Positions 22,472-34,032 of a stretch of DNA of 64,000 nucleotides are shown piece after piece (positions within the stretch are counted from its first letter, which is position 1; every line of letters begins with the position of its first letter). The notes under the pieces are model-generated. The model saw nothing but the letters and a program-made list of their open reading frames with translations. It ran no database searches and had not been told where the DNA came from. A program made the position numbers and the translations under genes. Source of the DNA: Romanomermis culicivorax (taxonomy: Eukaryota; Nematoda; Enoplea; Mermithida; Mermithidae); assembly GCA_963922205.1 (NCBI GenBank), contig CAWUHX010000320.1, positions 124,001-188,000 on the forward strand, read 5' to 3'.

Positions 22472-25400
22472 ATGACGCTACCTTTTAAAGATGAAATGGG
22501 CGACCTGTTACTCAAAAAAGTCGAACCGGCCAATCCAAGCTTTCGAGATGCATTGGAAATGTATTGCTACAGAAACAAACTTCATATACCCCAAAATCGT
22601 GCCGGTTTATTTTACATGATTATTGGGTATATCTCCACTTTACCTTATACGAAACAGTTCGGACGGTACGGTGTGAAGAACATATTCCAGGCAACGGATG
22701 GCAGGACGATCAAAGTTGTCGTACAGTACGCCCTCTACCGCCGCGGTTACAGCTACGAAAGTGAAGACTACAAAGCTTTCGTGATACATACCGATCCGGG
22801 CACACCTAAAAGGCGACTTTATGCAAATGACAGGGAGATGGTTCAGCAACTCGTCAGCAAAGAGTGTCCAGGTTTTAAAAAGGAGAAACTTAAAGCTGCG
22901 TTTGAAAAAGTTCAACACATAACAATCAAGAGGCCCGAAATCGGCGCTGTATACAGTATTTTGACTGATGAAGGAGCAAGGAGTTTTTTGGCTCACGATG
23001 CAAGTCCTCTGATAGTGGAAGCTGAATTTCTACCCATGGTGAACATGTACGAGCCAATGTCAGAGTCTTACATGATGTTGAAAGTACCACGAACATCATC
23101 CGATTTCAAGCAACTCTTAGGTCAGATTCACAACGTATTTCTTGACGTAGCCACAGGAAATAGGCTCCAAATCACTGCTGAGAATCTTTTGAATTTTGTA
23201 CAAGGCGCTTTAGAATTCAACTACCAACTAAACGAAAACTTGAATATCAGACCTTATTTCGATTTGTTTGACAACAAATACCATGAGCTGTTTTTGCAAA
23301 AGCGAGATACAAAACGTTGGCTGAGCAGTGAATCACCAATTGTCATAATCGCTCGCCGAGATTCAGATGGTGTGGATTACGATGATGATGGAAGCGTGCC
23401 CAGTGATTTTGATACTCATGAGGCAACTATGAAAGAAACGATCAAGTTTTCCTTACACGAGAATGGGTACTTTACGCAAGAACGTTATGAGACATCTATT
23501 GCACCCAGAAAGTCTCTGGTGGATCAACTTGTCAATGTTCTTAAGAGCGGAAATCAAGTAATTAATCTCAAAGACGATATAGGACCAGTGATTCAAAAAA
23601 TGGATTTGGATAGTGAATTCTTTTTTGGCAGACAAAATCGACAAGGTGAGAAATTTCTACCAAAATATTTGCTTGGACAATTGATGGCTTATACTGGTAC
23701 TGTACCGATTGAAACGTTTGCATTTGAATATAACCAATTGAGTGATAATTTAGTTACTTTCATTATCAGGCGAAGAAATAGTGCTGACGGTGTAGCCATA
23801 CACATTCTTGACGATTCTCCTGCAAACCTAAGATTTTTTGGAAGCGCGTTTGCAGCGCCAGACTACAGAACGGTCGGACTGACTGGAAAAATTCTCAATC
23901 TATATCTCGATTGCAGAGTCGATGGCTCTATGCGGGGGCAATTAATGATTGGCTTATCACGTTTACCACTGAAATCGGTATCTGCATATTATACCTATGC
24001 CATGTCGAACAGTTTCCATGCGCCGGGTGTTTTTCAAAAAATCGACCAGCAACTAGTGAAGGATGACCTGTACGTTTTCCTGGCCAAGGGAGAAGATTTT
24101 GCATCTATTATCGACAGCCAAGCAGTAAAAGCTGGCCTTGCGTCCAAAACTAGCTTCGAACTTGAGACACTGATAAAAAGCTTTTGCCTGGCGAAGAATG
24201 GGCGCAGAACGTTTCTGCCATACCCAAGGGCTGACCCGACCATTGTGGGCGTTCATTCGATAGCCGAACTTCCAATTATACTAATGAAGTGCGGTGTCGA
24301 TGTGATGCAGAGTCAATTATTGGACGATTTGCGAGCCGTTTACATGGGAGACCAGAAGCTGCCCCGAAGGAAGAAAGTTATTATGAAAGTTATGTCTGTT
24401 AGTCAAGGTGAAACGCAGAGACTCCGTGGTTATCAAGAAGAGTATACTAATGGAGTCAATGCTCCATTATATGATATGTGTATCAGTCGTCCATCGCTGG
24501 CTCGTTTTAGGCGTAAAAACAACGACTTTTGCAGAAGTACTCGTTATGAAGAAAACGAATTTAAAGAATCTGACCAGCATGAAATGAGTAAAGAAATTAC
24601 GCTTCCAGAAGAAATATTCGAAAAAAATACAATTTTCAGGAAAACTATTCAAAGGCATATGGGAGAGGTGGAAAGTTTCGCTAGTGCATTGATGCATGGC
24701 ACAATAGCAAAAAATATCGTTGGAGCAATGATTGATGGAAATTACAAAGAAGTTGCAATCAACTTAGGTTTTCTAACAGGCAGCATGGGACTTGGTTACG
24801 CTGCAAATTACGCTGCGTTGAAGGGCGCCAATTTGGCTGCAGAGGGTAGCAAATTTTTGGGCTCATGTCTCAGGTTAGCATCACCATTTTTGGCAAGGGT
24901 GTCGAGTGCCTTTGTGGCCTACGATCTATACAAACAAATTCAGACTTACAATAATGGTAATAAAGATGCATTGATTGGCGTCGTTAGTGACAGTGTTGTG
25001 CTCACAATCGATGTTGCTTCTGTAGTCGTAGAAACCTTCGAAGCATTAGATCTGCTAGGTTCATCGCTTTCTGCATTGTTCGGCCCCATTGGTGCAGCTA
25101 TTGGTGCAGTCATATTTATTGGCACCGATATCTATCAAGCAGTAAAAACTGTCGACAGAATCAATTCGCTGGTTAAACTAACTGCACATGAGAAATTCGA
25201 ACAAGGTTTTCTTGCTTTTGTACATGCAAGCCCTGACAAATACATTCTTGATTTGATGGAAGCCAAACAACTAAACAATGAAGTAGCAAAACGCTCAATG
25301 ACGATACTAAAAAACATGTCGCAGTTCCAAATTTATGGCAGTCCATCACTTGTACGTTGCACTCCACAAAAATCTCACAATATTTGCACGAGCGGTGTCA

Positions 25401-27409
25401 AAGAAGTCGAAAACAATATTGCCAATTTCACAACATTGAGAAAAGTTTACAGTAGAACTTGGCCATATACGTCCGAAAATTTCAGAGTAATATGTGCCAA
25501 CGCAAGACCGATGGAAAGCCCACGGAACTCCATATCAGGTCAGGGTGTGGAGCAATGGCTGTCTCACGAAAAATACGTAACTGACAACGATCGATTGGCT
25601 CTGGAATGCAATGGTTTTGAAGCTATTTTTGACTCGAAGACACGAGATGGAAACAAAGCTTTCCTGAAGGCCGCCTCAGGTAATGATAGGATAGTAGGTT
25701 TCCTGGAGCGGTCGAATGTCATTAGTTTTACTAGTGGAAACAAATATTTTATTGGCGGAAACAGACCTGATACATTTATTCTACATGGCGAAGAAATCGC
25801 GGTGGGATTTATAGATGGAGGTAATGGTTTAGACACACTGGATTTCTCAAAGTACGCCAAATCGGAATTACCAATTAATTTATACAATGGTTACAAGACG
25901 GCGCATTTTCTAGCGGTATCCGGAAGCAACAAAAGACTAGATATTGACAGAGTTGAAAGGTTCATTGGCAGAGCAGATGCACAGGATATAATGATAATAA
26001 ATTGTAATACAACATTCCTAGATCTGCAGGGTGGTACTGAGCAGCTACCCGACTCAATAAACATAATCGCATCAAACAACCGACTATGCGGATATAACTT
26101 AGCTGTTGAATTATACCACAGTACGAATGTTTGGAATCAGGCGTGTAGTGGTACATTTTTCTATGCATTGAACAAAAACAGCAGGCCAGGTAAAATAAAA
26201 ATTCAAAATTTGTGCACTAGTGATCAAAGTGCAGAAACTATCGTTAAAACTAATTTATCCATGCGCGCCGTTTCGAAAATGGAAAGAATAGTCGATGATG
26301 AGGATGGTGATCAAACACGACTGGAAATTCAATTCGAAAATGGAATCGTCCTCTTAGTTGTTGAGTTTGATCTCGAGCGAACTCACTTTATATTTGAGGA
26401 TTTCAATGTTAAAGTCGAGGATACAGGCATTGTAGGCTATAAGAAAGTGCCAGTGATTGAAAATCCATATGATACGATGCAAAGTCTTTCGGAGCTGTAT
26501 CATCTCAATGCAGTCCTGATGGTCGGAGATGAAAACAATCAAATTAAAATTACAACGGGGCATGGCCGACTCATTGCCAATGCTAAAAGTCCTGAACAAG
26601 ATATGTTGAATGCAAATGTACTTAGCAACGATTTGACGTATGAGCACTCAATGTTGGTCGGTGGTAAAAATACCGAGAATATTTTCAATATCATAACAAA
26701 ATGTATGAACGATTACCACGGATTGTCATGTAATCCAATAATGAGTTCAATTTTCCTCGAAAAAAATAAAACCTCTGACTATAAGGATATAATAGATCTT
26801 TCAGAAATGTACCATTTAATGAGCACTATAGGATACACTATGAGAGTCACTACCCATCTAATACCCAGGAATAAGTTGTTCATACAACTGTGGATGATAG
26901 ATCAGCAGACCAAAGAAAATTTGTTTGCTACTGTAACTATACACAACATCGATAAAGAACGTCTTGAGAAACAACTCACAATTAATCTCAATGTTGGTTT
27001 TCATTTCCACATCGAGTCCGACAAAGTGACTCTGAAACCAGTCCCTTTGTCGTTCACAAAGGAAACGAAATTGATCATATTGCAACCCAGTGATATTTGT
27101 GAATTTATGTCCGTCAAAATATTGAAATCAGTTGGTGACTTTTTAACAATCCTCACATTGAATGAGACACATGTGATACTAACAAACATAATGGATCCTG
27201 ATATAAAGAACAAACCGGATGATTTACTAACGATGTATCTCGCTAATTATTACAAATCGGAAGAAAATACACGCTTGTTTGATACACTCAGCTTGGAATT
27301 CAACGATGGTCCAATCCTCAATGTTGGTGAATTATTGGCTGAAAAAAGAAACGATATTATGGATTTCGAAATTTTCAGAGATATAGTTGAGAGGTTGAGT
27401 AACATGTAA
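22472..27409 (+). CDS. Large intronless pore-forming-toxin-like protein (1645 aa)
   Basis: The ORF is uninterrupted and is followed by AATAAA at 27430-27435. There is no signal peptide. Residues 1 to about 740 are mixed, and I recognise no domain in them. A long hydrophobic, Ala/Gly-rich region follows (about 770-891, with a second segment rich in V, I, G and A at 832-891), as expected of membrane-inserting translocation regions such as the bacterial large-toxin pore-forming class. Near residue 1117 a GGNGLDTLDFS motif resembles one RTX/haemolysin-type calcium-binding repeat. The C-terminal third (about 1300-1645) is rich in I, L, N and D and unassigned. A single 4.9-kb exon among intron-split genes suggests bacterial or retro-copy origin. 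The AATAAA and similar base composition suggest it is at home in the host genome. The split pseudogene at 5870-18500 is its paralogue. The toxin relationship rests on region character, not on an alignment. Confidence 0.85.
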   Translation: MTLPFKDEMGDLLLKKVEPANPSFRDALEMYCYRNKLHIPQNRAGLFYMIIGYISTLPYTKQFGRYGVKNIFQATDGRTIKVVVQYALYRRGYSYESEDYKAFVIHTDPGTPKRRLYANDREMVQQLVSKECPGFKKEKLKAAFEKVQHITIKRPEIGAVYSILTDEGARSFLAHDASPLIVEAEFLPMVNMYEPMSESYMMLKVPRTSSDFKQLLGQIHNVFLDVATGNRLQITAENLLNFVQGALEFNYQLNENLNIRPYFDLFDNKYHELFLQKRDTKRWLSSESPIVIIARRDSDGVDYDDDGSVPSDFDTHEATMKETIKFSLHENGYFTQERYETSIAPRKSLVDQLVNVLKSGNQVINLKDDIGPVIQKMDLDSEFFFGRQNRQGEKFLPKYLLGQLMAYTGTVPIETFAFEYNQLSDNLVTFIIRRRNSADGVAIHILDDSPANLRFFGSAFAAPDYRTVGLTGKILNLYLDCRVDGSMRGQLMIGLSRLPLKSVSAYYTYAMSNSFHAPGVFQKIDQQLVKDDLYVFLAKGEDFASIIDSQAVKAGLASKTSFELETLIKSFCLAKNGRRTFLPYPRADPTIVGVHSIAELPIILMKCGVDVMQSQLLDDLRAVYMGDQKLPRRKKVIMKVMSVSQGETQRLRGYQEEYTNGVNAPLYDMCISRPSLARFRRKNNDFCRSTRYEENEFKESDQHEMSKEITLPEEIFEKNTIFRKTIQRHMGEVESFASALMHGTIAKNIVGAMIDGNYKEVAINLGFLTGSMGLGYAANYAALKGANLAAEGSKFLGSCLRLASPFLARVSSAFVAYDLYKQIQTYNNGNKDALIGVVSDSVVLTIDVASVVVETFEALDLLGSSLSALFGPIGAAIGAVIFIGTDIYQAVKTVDRINSLVKLTAHEKFEQGFLAFVHASPDKYILDLMEAKQLNNEVAKRSMTILKNMSQFQIYGSPSLVRCTPQKSHNICTSGVKEVENNIANFTTLRKVYSRTWPYTSENFRVICANARPMESPRNSISGQGVEQWLSHEKYVTDNDRLALECNGFEAIFDSKTRDGNKAFLKAASGNDRIVGFLERSNVISFTSGNKYFIGGNRPDTFILHGEEIAVGFIDGGNGLDTLDFSKYAKSELPINLYNGYKTAHFLAVSGSNKRLDIDRVERFIGRADAQDIMIINCNTTFLDLQGGTEQLPDSINIIASNNRLCGYNLAVELYHSTNVWNQACSGTFFYALNKNSRPGKIKIQNLCTSDQSAETIVKTNLSMRAVSKMERIVDDEDGDQTRLEIQFENGIVLLVVEFDLERTHFIFEDFNVKVEDTGIVGYKKVPVIENPYDTMQSLSELYHLNAVLMVGDENNQIKITTGHGRLIANAKSPEQDMLNANVLSNDLTYEHSMLVGGKNTENIFNIITKCMNDYHGLSCNPIMSSIFLEKNKTSDYKDIIDLSEMYHLMSTIGYTMRVTTHLIPRNKLFIQLWMIDQQTKENLFATVTIHNIDKERLEKQLTINLNVGFHFHIESDKVTLKPVPLSFTKETKLIILQPSDICEFMSVKILKSVGDFLTILTLNETHVILTNIMDPDIKNKPDDLLTMYLANYYKSEENTRLFDTLSLEFNDGPILNVGELLAEKRNDIMDFEIFRDIVERLSNM

Positions 27410-27429
27410 ACATTGTAATGGTATTCGTG

Positions 27430-27435
27430 AATAAA
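27430..27435 (+). terminator. AATAAA polyadenylation signal
   Basis: This canonical hexamer lies 21 bp after the stop codon of the 1645-codon gene and implies a very short 3' UTR. Confidence 0.5.
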
Positions 27436-28440
27436 ATGTAGCTGAAGGTCAGTTTGCATAACGAAGCGTAGACATCTCAGTAGCGGCAACGTTTTTGGTT
27501 TAGTGAAATTTAACCTTCAAATACGACTTCAAATACGAAATACGAATACGATAATAGATATCGAATACGAAATAATGACTCGGTGAAAAAATGACCATCA
27601 TGAAAGAATCTGTGGGGTGTATTTTTATTCATATTTTTGTAGCAGATTACTTCATAAGTCCATGAGACAGGGCTAATAGTAGAAATGCCAAGTGCACTGT
27701 AGAGTAACCGATTGATCTTCAAAATTCATATTTTTCTTTGGACTCTGGTTTTCTTTTCGCATCGAAGGCACAGAAATTTCTTAGGAGATCAACCTAAATC
27801 TTTCGAAGTGTAGCTCACAATTCACTTTGAATATGCGAGATTTAAATATTTCCGTCCAACTGACCCCATTTAAGAATAGATCTAATTCTAACTTGAGTGA
27901 GTCAGTCTTCAAACAAATGATAGATGTTCTTGTATACCAAAATAGGTTCAAGGAGTTGGCGAAATTTCGAAATTTAATTTTCAAACTGACTCAAAGTCTC
28001 AATGAACGAGTAACAAATGAAATAATCGATAGAGGTTACTGGTGAAAAAAGTTCAAAAATCCCAATAAATAGAAGAAAACTGTTGAAAACCTGGGAAATT
28101 TCCATATCGTGAAATTTATAAATGGGAAGAATGGGTGGTAGAAGAGAGGGACGGAGGAACACTATCGTGACTTAAGAGACAATAAATAGTTAAAAAGCAA
28201 ACGGTTGATAAAAAAGGATCGAAGTAATGATGACAATTAGGAGCGGACAAAACAAGATCAAAATAAAACCGAAGCAGATAAATGTTGTATACATGCAGAG
28301 GAAACAAGTTGAACAGTTCAAAGAAAATTACTTGGCAGGAAAATAAAGGATTGAAACAATTCGATATTCAAAACTCGAATTAAAAGTTGGTAAATAAATA
28401 ACATAAAAATGTGTGCACTTGTGTTTATGATAAACGGAAC
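27436..28440. other. Intergenic
   Basis: No clear gene is seen. A 72-codon plus-strand frame at 27827-28045 is helix-like in composition but has no motif or homologous partner in the window. Confidence 0.3.
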
Positions 28441-28687
28441 TATAGTCTGTTTTTCTTGAAATGCTTCTAAATAATGAAAGTAGAAATCAAGGAGTATTTC
28501 AGATTTTCACGATTTTCTGATAAAAAATATATCATATTGCACTGGAAATTAGTCAGCGTACTGATCTCACCTTTAGCGATTTTTCAAGTGCAAAATTTTA
28601 CGGTAAGAGCTCTATGTAAACGATTTTGTTGACAGTACTGATTTGTGTCACTTCTATTTGGAAGTATTTCATAAAAAACAGACTATA
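28441..28687. mobile_element. TA-flanked MITE, copy 1
   Basis: About 247 bp with inverted ends: TATAGTCTGTTTTTCTTG at the left and the inverse, CATAAAAAACAGACTATA, at the right. The interior is AT-rich and non-coding. The TA at each end suggests a Tc1/mariner-type target duplication. Full-length relatives lie at 47084, 57054 and 58681. Confidence 0.75.
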
Positions 28688-28962
28688 GATAATGACGAAA
28701 AGGCACATCGAAGATGAAGCGAAATTAGTGAAAGTATAGCACGAATAAGAATTGGGGCCGGTTTCGTCGATGAGCCTGGAATCTCAAAAACATACTGTAG
28801 GAGTGCATGAGGCTGAATTACATCGGTAAATTCTCAGAGATACGACGTACCACTCAAAGCATTGTGAAGGGCAATGCGTCAAAGCCTTGCCTCAATGTTG
28901 AGAGTGGCCAAAGCAGCCGCCTCAACTACGAATTGTTGCACAAAGAGAGCGCCTTTCCCGCT

Positions 28963-29036
28963 GCTCGGTTGGCTCAGTTGGTTAGAGCGTGTGGACGGTA
29001 GCCGCAAGGTCCTGGGTTCAAGTCCCAGACCGAGCC
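28963..29036 (+). tRNA. tRNA-like sequence, anticodon GGT by position, probably a pseudogene
   Basis: The 74-nt sequence folds into a full cloverleaf. The acceptor GCTCGGT pairs with ACCGAGC, the D stem GCTC with GAGC, the anticodon stem TGTGG with CCGCA (one T-G), and the T stem CTGGG with CCCAG around TTCAAGT. The anticodon loop is ACGGTAG, so position 33 is C, not the near-universal T, and the anticodon GGT (Thr) is unusual in eukaryotes, which normally use AGT. This suggests a mutated or tRNA-derived copy. No intron is seen. Confidence 0.55.
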
Positions 29037-29660
29037 TAACTTTTACTGAAGCCCCGAGTAGCGGGAAGAGGTTGCATCAACATCAAGATTTTGTACGCTG
29101 TTGCTATTCGGTTGGCATCAAAATGAGAATATAAATAATGTCACTGATGTAATCATAGGTGGCGCGATAGCGTCAACCTATAATATACTTGGCCCCCAAA
29201 TTTCATGTTCCCCTCCCCCTATAGAGCAAAAACGGTTAGAGCTAGAACCTTCGGGTTTTTTTACATAATATCGGGCATAGGGGCAAACTATGGGATGCCT
29301 TTGGTCATTTCGCCTCTATCTGCAAGTGATGCTCGGTGGAGCACCAAAAACATGAAAAAACGCACTTTTTAAGGCCCCTCAGTTCCACAATGCCCAGCTA
29401 TGGATGTGCCATATCCATGCTGCATACTTCGGCCTTAGCATCTTGGGGGTGCAATCTCAAACGCGATTTTTCATTTTTTTTAAATATGGCCCCAATTCAA
29501 TTATAGTGGTCCAAAGTACCGGAAAACGCCGAATTCCCCAATTTTGTCATATGATATTTACGGCTTCAAAAAAATAATTTTTTGCAGCATAATGCACTAC
29601 TAATTTTTTTGCAGTTTCAATTGAACCTGTAGCCTTATTGGGATTTTTGGAATGCAAGGG

Positions 29661-30345
29661 TTTTCGAGCATTGGAAATTTGATGGACGCGGTCACTTCAC
29701 ACGAAAAATTATCCCGGGTGTAAACAAGCGTATTTCCGAGATTTTTCAGTGGAGGGAGTTTTCGACCGCGGGGAATTCAATAGACGTCCTCACTTCACAC
29801 AAAAAATTATCCCGGGTGTTAACAAGCGTATTGCCGGAATTTTCTTGTGGAGGGGATTTTCGACCATGAGGAATTCAATGAATGTGATCACTTTACATAA
29901 AAAACTATCCCGGGTGTAAAAAAAACGTTTTTTCGTGATTTTTTTGCTGCAACGGGTTTGCGACTGCCGAGAATTCAACGGATGCGTCATTTTACACAAA
30001 AAAACTATCTGGGGTGTAAACAAGCATATTTTTGTGATTTTTTATGGAAGGGGTTTTCGACTGCGGGGAATTCAATGGATACGTCATTTTACACAGAAAT
30101 CTATCTGGAGTGTAAACAAGCATATTTTTGTGATTTTCTATGGAAGGGGTTTTCGACTGCGGGGAATTCAATAGATGCGCCACTTTACACAAAAAATTAT
30201 TCCGGATTTAACCAAGCCTATTTTCGTGACTTTTTTGTGGAAGGGGTTTTCGATCACTGGGAATTTAATGAATGTGATCACTTTACACACTAATTCATAT
30301 TGAGTGTAAACAAATGTATTTCTGCGATTTTTGAGGGAAGATGGT
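29661..30345. repeat. ~98-bp tandem repeat, about seven units
   Basis: The phrase CCCGGGTGTAAACAAG or a variant recurs roughly every 98 bp (near 29713, 29812, 29909, 30011, 30107, 30203 and 30299). Each is followed by TTTTCGACNNNGGGGAATTCAATG. Two units survive in the inverted copy at 51060-51210. Confidence 0.85.
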
Positions 30346-30784
30346 TCTGGGTATTAGTGTAGTACGTGCACCGGACTTCATATTTTGTGAACCATTGTGA
30401 AATTTGCATATGTAACATAGTAACCTAGGTAAATCGATACCGTGGAGTTCAAAAATCATGTCAATTTTTTCCTACAGTAAGCCGATGTCGTTCTACAGTA
30501 CACTTTTTACATAGAACTCAAAAAGTAATATGAAAACTACGCAATTAACAGCTTTAAAAAGTAAAAATAACACTTTACACATTATAAATTTTGCATTTTT
30601 TATCAAAAAAAAAAAAATTAATGAAAGAAATAGCTCGTCAATTTCCTGTTGTTTAAACGCTTACTGTAAATTTATACTTTCTGAATAATTATTTATCCTG
30701 CACTTATTCTAAAATTAGTTTAGTTGTATTTATTTTATGATTATTTATTCATGGTATAAGAATTATATCGTAGCTCAGTTAGGT

Positions 30785-30860
30785 TGGATGGTTTAGTTCA
30801 ATCAGTTAGGCGCTCGCTTTGTACGCAACAGTCTGCAGTTCGAAACCCACCGGAGACGAA
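30785..30860 (+). repeat. tRNA-derived (SINE-head-like) sequence
   Basis: A polymerase III A-box-like TGGTTTAGTTCAATCAG is followed about 40 bp later by a consensus B box, AGTTCGAAACC (30838-30848). No proper cloverleaf forms, so it is more likely a SINE head or a tRNA remnant than a gene. Confidence 0.4.
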
Positions 30861-32900
30861 AAAATTTGCGGAAAAAACAACGTCGAAAAAGTCCGGTGCA
30901 CGTACTACACACCATGGTTCTGACCATGGGGAATTCAATGGACTGAGTCAGTTTACACGAAAAATAGTCATTTGTGTAAGCAAAGGCCTGCGATTTTTTG
31001 GGTTGAAGGATTTTAAACCATGAGGAATTCAATAGATATGGTCACCTTTCAGTCTGTTTACAACGTTTTTAAGTACTATGCGGTTTACAGATCTTTTACT
31101 TTTGCCGGAAGTGAGAATTCGTAGCTTGGAGATGGCTTTTTATTGTTTTTTTTGACGTGAAGATGACCGAATTTAAAACTTCAATGTGCTTCTATGAAAG
31201 TTTTCGTGGATAGTTGAGGCCGACTAAAAAGAGGTGAACTAGTTTATGAGAAAATGTCCCGATGGGGCAGAAAAAAGGAGAATATACTTGCTTCGATAGT
31301 TGCCATGCTAGAAAAAGAAGTGGAATAGATTTTTGAGAACTTGGGTCAATGTTGGAAAAAAGTCACTTTCTTTATATTGGATCTTCATTCTTTCTCAAAA
31401 AAATTTTCTGTCTGTGAAAAATTATATTCTGCAGCTGAGTGCATCAAAACACTTTCCAACCGAGCATGGGCATCTCTGAAATTAGTAGGAGGGTACAGGC
31501 TTAACGTTGGTGTTTTGGCATTTTGTGAGACAAAAAATTCAAAAAAAAAGTTGACCAAAAAATTTTTCGCATAAAAAATTTTCCAGTTTCAAAACCCTTG
31601 TGGAAGTTTATACCCCCATGTCCTCTCTCACACATGTTTGCTTCCAACTGTGTTAAGCATTTTTACTGAATTTGGTGTCAACAAAAGAAATCAACTGTGA
31701 GAAAGTTGCACTTAATATCCCATTCAGCTTTTTTAGAAAAAAGAGCTACAGCACAAAGTCTTCTAAGAACTAAATTGCTTGTGCAAGATACGTTTCATTC
31801 ATTCATTTTATATAACACATCGTATAGAATTCACTCCGTAAGTTCTACTGATTACAAGCTACAAACAAATTTATTCTCTTCTATTTAACTATTGAACAAA
31901 ATAGCGTCATTCACAGTTTTTGGATTTTAACTGAAATTTGCAGAAAGAGCGCTTTTGGGGGATTGTAAATGGGAAGCAATTTCACCCATCTTTGTCGCTC
32001 CGATCTTGCTTTCAAAAAAGTCGTACTGTTGTCGTGGGAGTGCGAGTAGAGTCGAGGAGAGCCGGGTACGGGATTTCGCGCGCACTCCTAATATAGGCAG
32101 GGCTAAATCAGATGCATTTTTGTATGCTTTACCCTGTTCTCCCATTTTCAGATCGGTGCCCAATGACTGTAACCAGGGCCCAGTTGCACTAAAGGGGTCC
32201 GAGCTCGAGCTCAAGATAATCTCGAACATGAAGGCGACTCGGTTTGATCTCAAGTTTGGTATAACTTGAATGTCATCAGGATTATAACAAGCTCAATGTC
32301 GAGATTATCCCCAGCTCGAGCTGTCGGGCACAAAAATTTTCGCATAATTTTCTTATCTCTAAAGCAAATAAGTATAAAAATCTCTGCGATTCCCAAACCC
32401 GAACTCAAACCTCAGTTTTAGTTAATCCTGAAGTGAGTATGGTTTGTGCATTGAAAGAAAATAATTTGGACATTGTGAATAGCTTAAACTCAGGATCATC
32501 AATTTAATCCGGTTGTTAAGATTCCGTCACTATTTTTCAGCTAGTGTGAGAGGTGGGAGTTTTGAATTGGTCGGGAGTTAGAAAGCTTAAAGTTAGAAAG
32601 CTTACCATTTCTTTACACTTGAAATCATGTGCATATAATTTTCATATAGAAAAATTTTACTGTAGTTGATGCCAGGGGAAGGACAAAATGCACTTAGCTG
32701 CAGAATATACTTTTTCACAGACATGAAAAATTTTTTTGAGAAAGAATAAAAATCCAATATAAAGAAAGTGAATTTTTTCCAACCTTGACCCAAGTTCTCA
32801 AAATCTAGTCCACTTCTTTTTCTAGCATGGCAACTATCGAAGCAAGTATATTCTCTTTTTTTTCTGCCTCATCGGGGCATTTTCTCATAAACTAGTGATG

Positions 32901-34032
32901 ATATTACTGTAAAAATTTCAACACGTCAAGTTATCTGCCACTTGACGTAGAGTTCGGAAAACCTGAGTGGCAGATTTTTTCGCCTGTTTGAGGGTACTGT
33001 ACTTTAGGTCCATAAATTCTGCATTATCTTTTTAGCATATGGCTAGTGGTCATAGCGAACAATATTTTCTATATCTCCATTTTTAAATTAAACTAATCAC
33101 CAATGCTGTTCAGAAGGAAGTTTTAACTCAAAATTGGAGTTACTATCACGTCAAGCACAGAAATCTCATCACAATTTCCTCGAAAATTTACCGACGAAAT
33201 TTGGCCCCATTAACACTAGCAAGATACCTATAGTCTGTTTTTTATAAAATGCATCGCAAGAGAAAAGTGACACAAATCAGTATTGTCGTTAAAATCGTTT
33301 ACGTAGAGCTCTTACTGTAAAATTTCGTTCAAAGTACCCCACGTCTTCCGGTAAACTGCATTTTGTTGTAGGATCAAAAGATAATTTTCCTTCCATCGTG
33401 GCCGAATATCCATGGTCACAACATCAGCACCAGTTTTGTAGTTCATTGGTGCAGTGTCATGGGTCCCATCAGTAGTCATACATTTTTCGGTTGCAGCATC
33501 AATGACTACTATAGTATCGGTTTTCTAGCGATTAAATAGTCTCTCCTACAGCTTCCTCAGTTCAATAATTCTCACACCAAAATATTTTAATGTGCACTTT
33601 TACAAAAGTCAGATTGATTTTTTTCATTATAACACTTCCTGAGATAATGCACTTATTCATCTTTTGGAAAAAATTTTAAAAGGCAAACTGTAAATTTAAT
33701 TCCATCAAATGTCGTTTTCGACCGCAGAAGAATCCTACACTGAACCACTGAACTACTGAACCACGAGACTAATTTATCACTAGTGAACTACTGAATCCAC
33801 GGAACAGCGCAGTAGTCGTTGGTGCGACCTTTCTCTGCTTTAAATATTAATCGATGCCCTTTGGGAATATCCTGCTTATGTCCATACAGCCACAACTCTT
33901 ACCATGCGGCAGCCTTATCAATCAGCCTTATTCCGGCGCTTAACCCCACTCATTGGGGTGTCATAATAACAGGTCTATCAATGCAAATGTGGTTCTCGAG
34001 TTTATTCACAAACCAAAGCACTAGACAGTGAT
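32901..34032. other. Intergenic with MITE fragment
   Basis: The left end of the TA-flanked MITE (TATAGTCTGTTTTTTATAAA) starts near 33229 and breaks off by about 33350. TTTATT at 34001-34006 is a minus-strand AATAAA 27 bp after the stop of the small secreted gene. Nothing else is recognised. Confidence 0.4.

Larger units (their letters stand above)
29153..32900. mobile_element. Composite repeat element, copy 1
   Basis: It begins with CATAGGTGGCGCGATAGCG and ends near ATAAACTAGTG at 32897. An inverted, shorter copy occupies 50095-51695, and the start of a third lies at 63896-64000. Copy 1 contains the 98-bp tandem array (29661-30345), diverged extra units (30910-31060), and a 200-bp inverted pair (31238-31445 against 32690-32897). 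No long coding frame is present. I cannot assign it to a class; the end hairpin ATAGGT...ACCTAT may help. Confidence 0.6.

Noticed and set aside
29935..30293. Two repetitive frames with a repeated FRLRGIQ-like phrase
   Set aside because: The repetition comes from the 98-bp DNA tandem repeat; the frames are not maintained across its units.
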